Shown here piece after piece: positions 17,639 to 27,270 of a stretch of 64,000 bases of DNA. A model generated the notes under the pieces. The model saw only the letters and a list, made by a program, of their open reading frames with translations. It did not search any database and had not been told where the DNA came from. The DNA is from Caballeronia fortuita (GTDB lineage: Bacteria; Pseudomonadota; Gammaproteobacteria; Burkholderiales; Burkholderiaceae), in assembly GCF_001544835.2 (NCBI RefSeq), contig NZ_FCNX02000004.1, positions 186,001 to 250,000 on the forward strand, given 5' to 3'. Numbering within the stretch: the first letter of the stretch is position 1; the number at the start of each line of letters is the position of its first letter. The translations under genes were made by a program, and so were the position numbers.

Positions 17639-18703
17639 ATGCGCGTCCGTTTTCTCGCCGCTGCCGCCGTCGCTCTCTCCCTGTGCTTCTCCACGCCTTC
17701 GTTCGCTCAGGCCCGCAAGGACTTCAAGGTCTGCTGGACCATCTATGCCGGCTGGATGCCGTGGGGCTATGCGAAGACGCAGGGCATCATGTCCAAGTGG
17801 GCGAAGAAGTACGGCATGGAAGTCGATGTCGTGCAGCTCAACGACTACATCGAATCGATCAATCAGTACACCGCCGGCAAGTTCGATGGCTGCGCGATGA
17901 CCAACATGGACGCGCTCACGATTCCCGCGACGGGCGGCGTGGACAGCACGGCGCTCATCGTGAGCGACTACTCGAACGGTAACGACGGCGTGCTCGTGAA
18001 GGGCGCGGGCAAGAAGGTCGCCGATCTCAAGGGCCAGCAGGTCAATCTCGTCGAGCTTTCGGTGTCGCATTATCTGCTCGCGCGCGCGCTCGAATCGGCG
18101 GGCATGAGTGAGCGCGACATCAAGACCGTCAACACGTCCGATGCGGATATCTCCGGCGCATTCGCGACGTCCGCCGTGCACAACGCGGTCACCTGGAACC
18201 CGATGCTCGCCGATCTCAAGGCGAAACCCAACGTCACCGAAGTCTTCGATTCGAGCCGCATTCCCGGCGAGATCATGGACATGATGGTCGTGAACACGAA
18301 GACGCTGCACGACAACCCCGCGCTCGGCAAGGCGCTCACGGGCGCATGGTTCGAGATCATGCAGACGATGCACGGAACGTCGCCCGGCAGCGAGGCCGCG
18401 CTCACGTCGATGGCGAAGGCATCGGGCACCGATCTCGCCGGCTACAAGTCGCAGCTTTCGACCACCGCGCTCTTCTACACGCCGCAACAGGCGCTCGACT
18501 TTGCGACGAGCCCGGACATGCCGAAGATCATGACCCGCGTCGCGCAGTTCTCGTTCGACCACGGTCTGCTCGGCAAAGGCGCGCCGAACGCGGGCGCGGT
18601 CGGCATGGCGTTCGACAACAACGTGATCGTCGGCAGCAAGAGCAACCTGAAGCTGCGCTTCGATCCGACCTACGTGCGCATGGCCGCGCAAGGAAAGCTG
18701 TGA
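17639..18703 (+). CDS. Periplasmic binding protein of a guanidine/urea-type ABC transporter (NitT/TauT family)
   Basis: A 354-residue secreted binding protein with signal peptide MRVRFLAAAAVALSL and a cleavage site near SFAQA at residue 25. CWTIYAGWMPWGYA at the mature N-terminus is typical of binding proteins linked to urea carboxylase operons. The ATG at 17639 is preceded by GCGAGG. It follows the guanidine riboswitch and precedes the matching permease and ATPase, so guanidinium is the likely ligand. Homologues in operons of this type are often annotated as urea transporters. Confidence 0.88.
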   Translation: MRVRFLAAAAVALSLCFSTPSFAQARKDFKVCWTIYAGWMPWGYAKTQGIMSKWAKKYGMEVDVVQLNDYIESINQYTAGKFDGCAMTNMDALTIPATGGVDSTALIVSDYSNGNDGVLVKGAGKKVADLKGQQVNLVELSVSHYLLARALESAGMSERDIKTVNTSDADISGAFATSAVHNAVTWNPMLADLKAKPNVTEVFDSSRIPGEIMDMMVVNTKTLHDNPALGKALTGAWFEIMQTMHGTSPGSEAALTSMAKASGTDLAGYKSQLSTTALFYTPQQALDFATSPDMPKIMTRVAQFSFDHGLLGKGAPNAGAVGMAFDNNVIVGSKSNLKLRFDPTYVRMAAQGKL

Positions 18704-18733
18704 GCCTCGCGGCATTCTGAAGAGGAGAGGCCC

Positions 18734-19558
18734 ATGCGGCTCATCAACCGGCACCCCGGCCGCACCGGCAGTCTGATGCTGTTGCTGCTGCCCTTCATCG
18801 TGCTCGTCGCGGTGTATTTCACCGGCTCGTCGTTGCGGCTGCAAGTCAATCCCGACGACAAGCTGTTGCCGTCCGCCGCGCAGATGAACAACGCGCTCGA
18901 CGAATACGCGTTCACCGAAGACAAGCGCACCGGCGAACATCTGATGCTGAGCGACACGCTATCGAGCATGAAGCGCCTCGGGATCGGGCTTGCCGCGAGC
19001 GCGGCCATCGCGCTCGTGTTCGGCATCGTGACGGGCAGCATTCCGCTCGCGGGCGCGACGCTCTCGCCGTTCATCACGGTGATATCGATGATCCCGCCGC
19101 TCGCCGTGCTGCCGATACTCTTCATCGTCTTCGGACTCGACGAGTTGTCGAAGGTCGTGCTGATCGTGATCGGCATCACGCCGATGATGATTCGCGATCT
19201 GCAGCAGCGCACGCGCGAGATTCCCGAGGAACTGTGGATCAAGGCGCAGACGCTCGGCGCATCGAGCTGGACGCTCATCTTGCGCGTGATCGTGCCGCAG
19301 CTTCTGCCGCGCCTTCTCATCGCGCTGCGGCTCGCGCTGTGTTCCGCGTGGCTCTTTCTGATCGCGGCCGAAGCGATCGCATCGACGGACGGGCTCGGCT
19401 ATCGCATCTTCCTCGTGCGCCGCTATCTCGCGATGGACGTCATCCTGCCGTATGTCGCGTGGATCACGCTGCTCGCATGGCTCATCGACGAGGCGCTGCG
19501 CCGCCTCACGCGATGGGCGTTCCCCTGGTATCAGGAAGGTCGCGGAGGCCGCGCATGA
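18734..19558 (+). CDS. ABC transporter permease (NitT/TauT family)
   Basis: Inner-membrane permease of 274 residues with about six hydrophobic segments. The EAA-like loop region is LWIKAQTLGASSWTLILRVIVPQLLPRLL, which contacts the ATPase. AGGAGAGG precedes the ATG. It lies 30 bp after the binding protein and overlaps the ATPase start (ATGA). It would form the membrane channel of the guanidine importer. Confidence 0.88.
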   Translation: MRLINRHPGRTGSLMLLLLPFIVLVAVYFTGSSLRLQVNPDDKLLPSAAQMNNALDEYAFTEDKRTGEHLMLSDTLSSMKRLGIGLAASAAIALVFGIVTGSIPLAGATLSPFITVISMIPPLAVLPILFIVFGLDELSKVVLIVIGITPMMIRDLQQRTREIPEELWIKAQTLGASSWTLILRVIVPQLLPRLLIALRLALCSAWLFLIAAEAIASTDGLGYRIFLVRRYLAMDVILPYVAWITLLAWLIDEALRRLTRWAFPWYQEGRGGRA

Positions 19559-20328
19559 TCGAGATCCGCAACCTGTGGAAGCAGTACGGCGATCAGGTCG
19601 TGCTGGAGCGGCTCAATCTGCGTATCGCGGAAGGCGAGTTCTGCTCGATGGTCGGCGCTTCGGGCTGCGGCAAGTCGACCTTTTTGCGTCTGTTGCTCGG
19701 CCAGGAACGCCCGACACGCGGCGAAATTCTGCTCGACGGCGATCCGTTGCCAGGCGAACCGGACGCGCATCGCGGCGTCGTGTTCCAACGCTATTCGGTG
19801 TTCCCGCATCTCACCGTGCTGCGTAACGTGATGCTCGGGCTCGAACTGCCGCAAGCGCGTTTCACCGGTCGCCTGTTCGGCGCGCGCAGGCGTCTCGCAC
19901 GCGATGAAGCCGTCGCGATGCTCGCACGCGTCGGTCTTGCCGATTCGCTCGACAAGTACCCGCATCAACTTTCCGGCGGCATGCAGCAACGTCTCGCGCT
20001 GGCGCAGGCGCTCGTGATGAAGCCGCGCGTGCTCCTGCTCGACGAACCCTTCGGCGCGCTCGATCCCGGCATCCGCCGCGACATGCACGCGCTGCTGACG
20101 AGCCTCTGGCGCGAAGCGAAGCTGACCGTCTTCATGGTCACGCACGATCTAAAAGAAGGCTTCACGCTCGGCAGCCGCGTGCTCGTGTTCGACAAGGTAC
20201 GCATCGATCCGCAAGCGCCGCAGGCTTACGGCGCGCGCATCACCTACGACATTCCGCTCGAACGCAACGGCGTGCGTGCATCGCAACCGGCGCTGGAGAT
20301 GCCTTCGCTGCTCGCCGTGCCCGCATGA
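19555..20328 (+). CDS. ABC transporter ATP-binding protein (NitT/TauT family)
   Basis: A 257-residue nucleotide-binding subunit. Walker A is GASGCGKST, the signature is LSGGMQQR, Walker B is VLLLDEPFGALD, and the H-loop His is in MVTHDLKEG. It energises uptake with the two preceding gene products. Its start overlaps the permease stop, so expression is coupled. The C-terminal 40 residues are variable. Confidence 0.9.
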   Translation: MIEIRNLWKQYGDQVVLERLNLRIAEGEFCSMVGASGCGKSTFLRLLLGQERPTRGEILLDGDPLPGEPDAHRGVVFQRYSVFPHLTVLRNVMLGLELPQARFTGRLFGARRRLARDEAVAMLARVGLADSLDKYPHQLSGGMQQRLALAQALVMKPRVLLLDEPFGALDPGIRRDMHALLTSLWREAKLTVFMVTHDLKEGFTLGSRVLVFDKVRIDPQAPQAYGARITYDIPLERNGVRASQPALEMPSLLAVPA

Positions 20329-20344
20329 ACGAAAGGACCATCCA

Positions 20345-21052
20345 ATGAACGAAACCCTGCTCGAAGAAACGATTCCCGGCGGCGGTCATGCGTCGCTGAT
20401 CGTGAAGCGCGGCCAGTCGCTGCGTCTCACCGACGTGCGCGGCGGCGCGAACGTCGCAATGCTGTTGTTCAATGCTGCCGAAAAAAGCGAGCATTTGAAT
20501 CTGCCCGATACGCTCAAATGCCAGCACACCGCGAAGCTCACGAGAGGACATTGCCTTTATTCCGACATGGGACGCGTGCTCGCCGCGATCGTTGCGGATA
20601 CCTGCGGATGGCATGACAGTCTCGCGGGCGTATCGAACGCGGCGGAAGTGTTCGAGAAGTATGGCGAAGGGCGCTATCAGGAATTGCGCAACGCGTTCTA
20701 TCGCAACGGCACCGACAACCTGCTCGTCGAACTCGGCAAATGGGGACTCGGCCTCGCGGACCTTCTGATGACGCTCAATCTCTTCAGCCGCGTCGACGTG
20801 AGCGATGCGGGCCTGCTGAACTTCGTTCGCGGCAATTCGCAAGCGGGCGATTACATCGAACTGTATGCGCCGATGAACACACTCGTCGTGCTGACGGCGA
20901 TTCAACATCCGCTCGATCCGAACCCCGAGTACGCACCGAAGCCTGTGAAGCTCACGCTGAGCGATGCCGACGCGCAGACGGCGGAAGTTTGCCGCACGTC
21001 ATGCGATGAAAACACGCGCGGCTTCATCAACACAGAACGATTCTTTCTCTGA
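20345..21052 (+). CDS. DUF1989 urea carboxylase-associated protein 1; carboxyguanidine deiminase subunit
   Basis: A 235-residue protein of the DUF1989 family. It contains the metal-site motif ADTCGWHDS and the segment [15 protein letters not shown]. In studied guanidine-degrading bacteria the two DUF1989 proteins form a hetero-oligomeric zinc-dependent carboxyguanidine deiminase, which converts carboxyguanidine to allophanate and ammonia. Assignment here rests on family, the paired neighbour at 21066 and the guanidine riboswitch. GAAAGGA lies upstream of the ATG. Confidence 0.88.
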   Translation: MNETLLEETIPGGGHASLIVKRGQSLRLTDVRGGANVAMLLFNAAEKSEHLNLPDTLKCQHTAKLTRGHCLYSDMGRVLAAIVADTCGWHDSLAGVSNAAEVFEKYGEGRYQELRNAFYRNGTDNLLVELGKWGLGLADLLMTLNLFSRVDVSDAGLLNFVRGNSQAGDYIELYAPMNTLVVLTAIQHPLDPNPEYAPKPVKLTLSDADAQTAEVCRTSCDENTRGFINTERFFL

Positions 21053-21065
21053 GCGGGAGACGCGC

Positions 21066-21710
21066 ATGACGACATCGATACTCACGGCCAGCACGCGCGA
21101 TACCGCCGACGCGGCCTTTCGCGAGACCTTGCCCGCGGGCGAGCCGTGGCTCAAGGAACTGAAGGCGGGGCAGACCTTGCGCATCCGCGATGTCGAAGGC
21201 AATCAGGCCATCGACACGTTGTTCTACAGCGCCGCCGATCCGCGCGAACGCTACGACGCGCAACGCACGCTGCGCCGTCAGCAAAGCCTCTATCTGACGA
21301 CGGGCACCGTGCTCTATTCGAACCTCGGCAATCCGATGCTGACCATCACCGCGGATACCTGCGGCCGTCACGACACCTTGGGCGGCGCGTGCGCGCAGGA
21401 AAGCAACACCGTGCGTTATGCGCTCGAAAAGCGCTACATGCATAGCTGCAGGGACAACTACCTGCGCGCATGCGCGCACGATGGCCGTCTCTCGAAGCGC
21501 GACATCGCCGCGAATATCAACTTCTTCATGAACGTGCCGGTGACGTCCGAGGGCGGCCTCACGTTCGAGGATGGCATTTCGGGCGCGGGCAAGTATGTCG
21601 AGCTGCACGCGGAGATGGACGTGATCGTGCTGATCTCGAACTGCCCGCAACTGAACAATCCGTGCAACGCATACAACCCGACGCCGGCGGAGCTGACGAT
21701 ATGGAACTGA
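21066..21710 (+). CDS. DUF1989 urea carboxylase-associated protein 2; carboxyguanidine deiminase subunit
   Basis: A 214-residue DUF1989 paralogue of the preceding protein. It has [20 protein letters not shown], a metal-site motif with an extra Cys. [31 protein letters not shown] is conserved in the family. It is the expected partner subunit of carboxyguanidine deiminase. It lies 13 bp after subunit 1, and its stop overlaps a possible 30-codon frame at 21701. Confidence 0.88.
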   Translation: MTTSILTASTRDTADAAFRETLPAGEPWLKELKAGQTLRIRDVEGNQAIDTLFYSAADPRERYDAQRTLRRQQSLYLTTGTVLYSNLGNPMLTITADTCGRHDTLGGACAQESNTVRYALEKRYMHSCRDNYLRACAHDGRLSKRDIAANINFFMNVPVTSEGGLTFEDGISGAGKYVELHAEMDVIVLISNCPQLNNPCNAYNPTPAELTIWN

Positions 21711-21793
21711 TCACCTTGCGCCGCTGGCTCTACGCGATGATGAAGGCCCGCGCGGAACGCCTTCTGCCGATGGATCGCCGCCCGAAGCACTGA
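21701..21793 (+). CDS. Possible 30-residue ORF between the deiminase and carboxylase genes
   Basis: An ATG at 21701 overlaps the end of the DUF1989-2 gene and opens a 30-codon frame (starts MELITLRRW, ends DRRPKH). GGAG lies about 10 bases upstream. The product would be strongly basic. It partly fills a 169 bp gap inside an otherwise tightly packed operon. It is not recognised and may be chance. Confidence 0.3.
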   Translation: MELITLRRWLYAMMKARAERLLPMDRRPKH

Positions 21794-21879
21794 AGGCGCC
21801 GGAAGCGACATGACGGGGACGACCCTGGCATGCATGCCCACGTGGCGGGACGACCCGCCCACGCATTGAACATCCACTC

Positions 21880-24800
21880 ATGTTCGACAAAGTCCTCATC
21901 GCGAATCGCGGCGCGATTGCGTGCCGCATTCTGCGCACATTGCGCGAGCTGAACATTCCCGGTGTCGCCGTCTATAGCGAAGCGGATCGCGCGAGCCGTC
22001 ATGTCCATCTCGCCGATACGGCCTTCAGTCTCGGCGACGGCCCCGCGAACGTCACCTATCTCGACATCGCGAAGCTGCTCGACATCGCACGCGAACACGG
22101 CGTGCAGGCGATTCATCCGGGCTACGGCTTTCTGTCGGAGAACGCGGCGTTCGCTGATGCGTGCGAAGCCGCTGGCATCGCGTTCATCGGCCCGGCGCCG
22201 GCGCACTTGCGCGCATTCGGCCTGAAGCACACGGCGCGCGCGATCGCCGCCGAACAAGGCGTGCCGATGCTCGAAGGCACCGGCCTGCTCGACGACATCC
22301 GCGCGGCGCTCGATGCCGCGCAACAAATCGGTTATCCGGTGATGCTCAAGAGTACGGCGGGCGGCGGCGGCATCGGCATGCGCGTGTGCCGAGGCGATGA
22401 CGAACTCATCGCGCAGTTCGATATCGTCAAGCGGCTCGGGCAAAACAACTTCAGCGATGCGGGCGTGTTCCTCGAGAAGTACATCGAGCGCGCGCGGCAT
22501 CTCGAAGTGCAGGTGTTCGGCGATGGCCACGGCGACGCGATCGCGCTCGGCGTGCGCGACTGCTCGGTGCAGCGTCGCAATCAGAAGGTGCTCGAAGAAA
22601 CGCCCGCGCCGAACCTGCCTGAAGGCATGGAGGCCGCGCTCTGCGATGCAGCGATCAGGCTCGCGCGGGCGGTGTCGTATCGCTCGGCGGGCACGGTCGA
22701 ATTCGTGTACGACAGCGAGGCGGCGCGCTTCTATTTCCTCGAAGTGAACACGCGCTTGCAGGTCGAGCATGGCGTGACGGAACAAGTGTGGGGCGTGGAT
22801 CTCGTGCGCTGGATGATCGAGCTTGCGGCGGGCGAACTGCCGCCGCTCGATATGCTCGTGCGCGATCTCGCGCCGCGCGGTCACGCGATCCAGGCGCGTC
22901 TTTATGCCGAAGATCCGGGCCGCGATTTCAAGCCCTGTCCGGGCCTTTTGACGGACGTGTCGTTTCCATCGGCGGATGGCCGCGCGTTGCGTATCGACAC
23001 ATGGATCGAAGCCGGTTGCGATGTGCCGCCGTGGTTCGATCCGATGCTCGCGAAGCTGATCGCGTGGCAGCCGACGCGCGACGAAGCACGCCACGCGCTC
23101 GATGCGGCGCTCGACGCGACGCGCATCTACGGCGTCGAAACGAATCGCGCTTATTTGCGGCAGATTCTTGCGGATGCGCCTTTCGCGAGCGGACAGCCGT
23201 GGACGCGCTGTCTCGAAGGCCTGCGCTATCGCGCATCGACGATGGAGGTGCTGAGCGGCGGCACGCAGACGACGGTGCAGGACTATCCGGGACGCCCCGG
23301 TTACTGGGCCGTGGGCGTGCCGCCTTCGGGACCGATGGACGATCGCGCGCTGCGTCTGGGCAACAGCCTGATCGGTAACGACGACGATGCCGCCGCGCTC
23401 GAAATCACGATGAGCGGCCCGACGCTGCGCTTCAACACCGACGCGGTGGTCGCCGTAACGGGCGCGACGCTGCCCATCATGCTCGACGACATCGCACAGC
23501 CGATGAACACGACGTTCTTCGTTGCGGCCGGCTCGACGCTCGCGCTCGGCGCGATTCGCGGTGCGGGCGCGCGGGCGTACCTTTGCGTGCGCGGCGGGCT
23601 GGATGTCGCGCGCTATCTCGGCAGCCGCAGCACGTTCACGCTCGGCCAGTTCGGCGGACATGGCGGACGCGCGCTGCGTGCGGGCGACGTGCTGCATCTC
23701 TCCACGCTGACGAATCGCGATGCAGGCGCGGCGTTGCCCGATGCGCTCGCGCATCGCTTCGACGACGTGCGCGTGTTGCGTGTCATCTATGGTCCGCACG
23801 GCGCGCCGGAATATTTCAGCGCGGCATACATCGAACGTTTTCTCGATACCGAGTGGGAAGTGCACTTCAATTCGAGCCGCACGGGCGTGCGTCTCATCGG
23901 TCCGAAGCCCGAATGGACGCGCGCCGATGGCGGCGAAGCGGGACTGCATCCGTCGAACATTCACGACAATCCGTATGCCGTCGGCGCGATCGATTTCACC
24001 GGCGACATGCCCGTGATTCTCGGCCCCGACGGTCCGAGTCTCGGCGGCTTCGTGTGCCCGGTCACGGTGATCGAAGCGGACCTGTGGCGCATCGGCCAGT
24101 TGAAGGCGGGCGACAAGGTGCGCTTCGTGCCCGTCGATATCGGGTCGGCGCGTGCGGAACCCGTGCGGCAGACGGCATTGCAATCGCCGGTCGTGCTCAC
24201 TATCGGTGACGGCAATGAACGGCTCGTCGCGCGCCTGTCCGGCGATACCCATCTGCTGCTCGAAATCGGCCCGCCCGAACTCGATCTCGTGTTGCGCTTT
24301 CGCGGCCACGCGCTGATGCAATCGCTCGAAGCGTTGCAGTTGCCCGGCGTCGTCGATCTGACGCCCGGCATTCGCTCGCTGCAGATTCATTATCAGCCGG
24401 AACGATTGCCGCTCGATGCGCTACTCGAAAACGTCGCGACCGCATGGCAAGGCGTGCTGCTGCAAAAGGACTTGCGCGTGCCGTCTCGCGTCGTGCATCT
24501 CCCGCTGTCGTGGGACGATCCCGCGTGCCGCCTCGCCATCGACAAGTACATGACGACCGTGCGCAAGGACGCGCCCTGGTGCCCGAGCAACCTCGAGTTC
24601 ATCCGGCGCATCAACGGTCTCGATTCGATCGACGACGTGAAGCGCGTCGTGTTCGATGCGAGCTATCTCGTGATGGGCCTGGGCGATGTCTATCTCGGCG
24701 CGCCGGTCGCAACGCCGCTCGATCCGCGTCATCGGCTGGTGACGACGAAGTACAACCCGGCGCGCACGTGGACCGCGGAGAACTCGGTCGGCATCGGCGG

Positions 24801-25437
24801 CGCGTATCTTTGCGTGTACGGCATGGAAGGGCCGGGCGGATACCAGTTCGTCGGGCGCACGTTGCAGATGTGGAACCGCTATCGTGAAGTCGCGGATTTT
24901 GCGGGACGTCCGTACCTGTTGCGCTTCTTCGATCAGATCCGTTTTTACGAAGTTTCCGCCGATGAATTGCTGCGCATACGCGAGGCGTTTCCGCTCGGAC
25001 GCCATCCGTTGAAGATCGAGGAGACAGAGCTGTCTCTCGCGGACTATCAGGCGTTTCTCGATCGCGAAGCGGACGGCATCACGCGTTTTCGCACGCAGCA
25101 GCAGGCGGCGTTTTCGGCCGAGCGGCAACGCTGGCACGAAGCCGGCAGCGACGAGATCACGCTCGACGCACCCGAGGCGATCGAAGCGCAGACCGCGCCG
25201 CTCGCCGATGGCCAGATCGCCGTCGACAGCGAGATCGCGGGCAATCTGTGGCAAGTGCGCGTCGAGCGGGGCGCGAGCGTCGAGGCAGGCGACGTGCTCG
25301 TCGTCATCGAGTCGATGAAGATGGAGATATCCGTCATCGCGCCATGCGCGGGCACCGTCGGCGAGATACATGTCGCGCCGGGTGCGTCGGTGCGCGCGGG
25401 GCAGCGCGTCGCCGTGATCGAACAGCATGCATCATGA
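21880..25437 (+). CDS. Urea/guanidine carboxylase (biotin-dependent)
   Basis: Single-chain biotin enzyme of 1185 residues. Biotin carboxylase domains occupy about residues 1-445 (ATP-grasp loop KSTAGGGGIGMR, EKYIERARHLEVQ). Carboxyltransferase domains follow at about 460-1060 (GTQTTVQDYPGRPGYW). The C-terminal biotinyl domain has ESMKMEI with biotin on Lys1147. It carboxylates urea or guanidine using bicarbonate and ATP. The riboswitch and the two DUF1989 genes argue for guanidine as the physiological substrate, giving carboxyguanidine. The 3' end overlaps the allophanate hydrolase start. Confidence 0.93.
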   Translation: MFDKVLIANRGAIACRILRTLRELNIPGVAVYSEADRASRHVHLADTAFSLGDGPANVTYLDIAKLLDIAREHGVQAIHPGYGFLSENAAFADACEAAGIAFIGPAPAHLRAFGLKHTARAIAAEQGVPMLEGTGLLDDIRAALDAAQQIGYPVMLKSTAGGGGIGMRVCRGDDELIAQFDIVKRLGQNNFSDAGVFLEKYIERARHLEVQVFGDGHGDAIALGVRDCSVQRRNQKVLEETPAPNLPEGMEAALCDAAIRLARAVSYRSAGTVEFVYDSEAARFYFLEVNTRLQVEHGVTEQVWGVDLVRWMIELAAGELPPLDMLVRDLAPRGHAIQARLYAEDPGRDFKPCPGLLTDVSFPSADGRALRIDTWIEAGCDVPPWFDPMLAKLIAWQPTRDEARHALDAALDATRIYGVETNRAYLRQILADAPFASGQPWTRCLEGLRYRASTMEVLSGGTQTTVQDYPGRPGYWAVGVPPSGPMDDRALRLGNSLIGNDDDAAALEITMSGPTLRFNTDAVVAVTGATLPIMLDDIAQPMNTTFFVAAGSTLALGAIRGAGARAYLCVRGGLDVARYLGSRSTFTLGQFGGHGGRALRAGDVLHLSTLTNRDAGAALPDALAHRFDDVRVLRVIYGPHGAPEYFSAAYIERFLDTEWEVHFNSSRTGVRLIGPKPEWTRADGGEAGLHPSNIHDNPYAVGAIDFTGDMPVILGPDGPSLGGFVCPVTVIEADLWRIGQLKAGDKVRFVPVDIGSARAEPVRQTALQSPVVLTIGDGNERLVARLSGDTHLLLEIGPPELDLVLRFRGHALMQSLEALQLPGVVDLTPGIRSLQIHYQPERLPLDALLENVATAWQGVLLQKDLRVPSRVVHLPLSWDDPACRLAIDKYMTTVRKDAPWCPSNLEFIRRINGLDSIDDVKRVVFDASYLVMGLGDVYLGAPVATPLDPRHRLVTTKYNPARTWTAENSVGIGGAYLCVYGMEGPGGYQFVGRTLQMWNRYREVADFAGRPYLLRFFDQIRFYEVSADELLRIREAFPLGRHPLKIEETELSLADYQAFLDREADGITRFRTQQQAAFSAERQRWHEAGSDEITLDAPEAIEAQTAPLADGQIAVDSEIAGNLWQVRVERGASVEAGDVLVVIESMKMEISVIAPCAGTVGEIHVAPGASVRAGQRVAVIEQHAS

Positions 25438-27266
25438 CAACATCGCATCAAGAGGAATCATCGGACATGGATTCATTCGACTTGCGTCTTTCCAGCTTGC
25501 GCGCGGCGTATCGCGAAGGCCGCGCGACGCCGCGCGCGTTGATCGGCACGTTGCGCGAGCGCGCGGCGCTGCTGAACCCCGACTATCGGCTGTTCATTCA
25601 TCTCTTGAGCGATGACGAAATCGAGCCGTATCTCGCCGCGCTCGACGACCGCGACATCGATACGCTGCCGCTCTACGGCGTGCCGTTCGCGATCAAGGAC
25701 AACATCGATCTGGCGGGCGTGCCGACGACCGCCGCGTGCCCCGCGTTCGCCTATACGCCGACGATCACCGCGACGCTCGTTGCGCAGTTGATCGCGCTGG
25801 GCGCGGTGCCGATCGGCAAGACCAATCTCGATCAGTTCGCAACGGGCCTCAACGGCACGCGCTCGCCTTACGGCAAGTGCCGCAACAGCGTGCTTGCGGA
25901 CTATCCGTCGGGCGGGTCGAGCGCGGGGTCGTCGCTTGCGGTCGCGCTCGGCGTCGCGAGCTTCGCGCTCGGCACCGATACCGCCGGCTCGGGGCGCGTG
26001 CCCGCCGCGCTCAACAATCTCGTCGGCACGAAAGGGACGAAGGGTTTGCTGTCGACGGCGGGCGTCGTGCCCGCGTGCCGCACGCTCGATTGCGTCACGT
26101 ATTTCACCGCGACGGCGAGCGAGGCGAGCGAGCTGCTCGCGCTCACCGCTCGCCACGATCCCGCCGATGCCTATAGCCGCGCGAATCCGCAATGGAACGA
26201 CGCGTCGGCATTCGGCAAGATCGCGCGCTTTCGCTTCGGCGTGCCGCGTCAGCTCGAATTCGCCGGCTGCGACGAAAGCCCCGCGCTCTTCGAGCATGCG
26301 CGCGCGGCGCTCGAAGCGATCGGCGGCGAGGCGGTGGAGATCGACTTCGCGCCTTTCCTCGACGCCGCGCGGCTGCTCTACGAAGGGCCGTGGGTCGCCG
26401 AGCGATACAGCGTGGCGGGCGCGCTGATGCAGGCGCAGCCCGACGCCGTGCTGCCCGTCATTCGCGACGTGCTCGCCAAAGCGCCGGGTGCGACTGCCGT
26501 CGATGCGTTCCGCGCGCAATATGCGCTGCAGGCGTTGAAGCAACGCTGCGATGCCGTGCTCGCGCCGCTCGACTGCGTGCTGACGCCGTCGATTCCGCGC
26601 GCGGTCACGTTGGCCGAACTGGAGCGCGATCCGGTCGGCGCGAACTCGCTGCTCGGGCATTACACGAACTTCATGAATCTGCTCGATTACGCCGCCGTCG
26701 CCACGCCCGCGGGCTTCATGAAGAACGGCTTGCCGTGGGGCGTGACGCTCTTCGGGCGCGCGTTCACGGATCAATATCTGCTGAGCGTCGCCGATGCGCT
26801 TCATCGCAAGCTCGATGTGCCGCTCGCCGGCGGTGCGCCGCACGACGCCGCCGCGCCCGCGCGCACCGCACGCGACGACAGGATGAAGCTCGTCGTATGC
26901 GGTGCGCATCTCGCGGGTTTGCCGCTGAACGAACAGTTGACCGCACGCGGCGCGCGTCTTGTCGAAGCGACGTCGAGCGCGCCGCGTTATCGGCTGTATG
27001 CGCTGGCGGGCGGTGCGATTGCGCGGCCCGGCATGGTGCGCGATGAAGCGAACGGCGCGGCGATCGCGGTCGAAGTGTGGGAGATGCCGAGCGCCGAAGT
27101 CGGCTCCTTTCTCGCGGGCATTCCCGCGCCGCTCGCGCTCGGCAAGGTCGAACTCGCGGACGGCCGCCGCGAGACCGGCTTCGTGTGCGAGGCGCAGGCG
27201 CTGGAAGGCGCCATCGACATCACGCAATACGGCGGCTGGCGCGCATGGATGAATCGCGCGACGTAA
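25434..27266 (+). CDS. atzF: Allophanate hydrolase
   Basis: Amidase-signature enzyme of 610 residues that converts allophanate to ammonia and CO2. The catalytic Lys lies in PFAIKDNIDLAG, and the cis-Ser and nucleophile Ser lie in PSGGSSAGSS and GTDTAGSGRVPA. A distinct C-terminal domain (about residues 480-610, starting MKLVVCGAHLAGLPLN) is typical of allophanate hydrolases. The ATG at 25434 overlaps the carboxylase stop; the ATG at 25467, preceded by AGAGG, is an alternative start giving 599 residues. It completes the operon's guanidine-to-ammonia route. Confidence 0.92.
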   Translation: MTTSHQEESSDMDSFDLRLSSLRAAYREGRATPRALIGTLRERAALLNPDYRLFIHLLSDDEIEPYLAALDDRDIDTLPLYGVPFAIKDNIDLAGVPTTAACPAFAYTPTITATLVAQLIALGAVPIGKTNLDQFATGLNGTRSPYGKCRNSVLADYPSGGSSAGSSLAVALGVASFALGTDTAGSGRVPAALNNLVGTKGTKGLLSTAGVVPACRTLDCVTYFTATASEASELLALTARHDPADAYSRANPQWNDASAFGKIARFRFGVPRQLEFAGCDESPALFEHARAALEAIGGEAVEIDFAPFLDAARLLYEGPWVAERYSVAGALMQAQPDAVLPVIRDVLAKAPGATAVDAFRAQYALQALKQRCDAVLAPLDCVLTPSIPRAVTLAELERDPVGANSLLGHYTNFMNLLDYAAVATPAGFMKNGLPWGVTLFGRAFTDQYLLSVADALHRKLDVPLAGGAPHDAAAPARTARDDRMKLVVCGAHLAGLPLNEQLTARGARLVEATSSAPRYRLYALAGGAIARPGMVRDEANGAAIAVEVWEMPSAEVGSFLAGIPAPLALGKVELADGRRETGFVCEAQALEGAIDITQYGGWRAWMNRAT

Positions 27267-27270
27267 GGGC

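Noticed and set aside
21730..24390. An 886-codon open frame on the minus strand, and similar long antisense frames (for example 3830-5299, 8423-10120 and 91-942).
   Set aside because: They mirror well-supported genes on the other strand, are extremely rich in Arg, and show no domain motif. They arise from the third-position GC bias.
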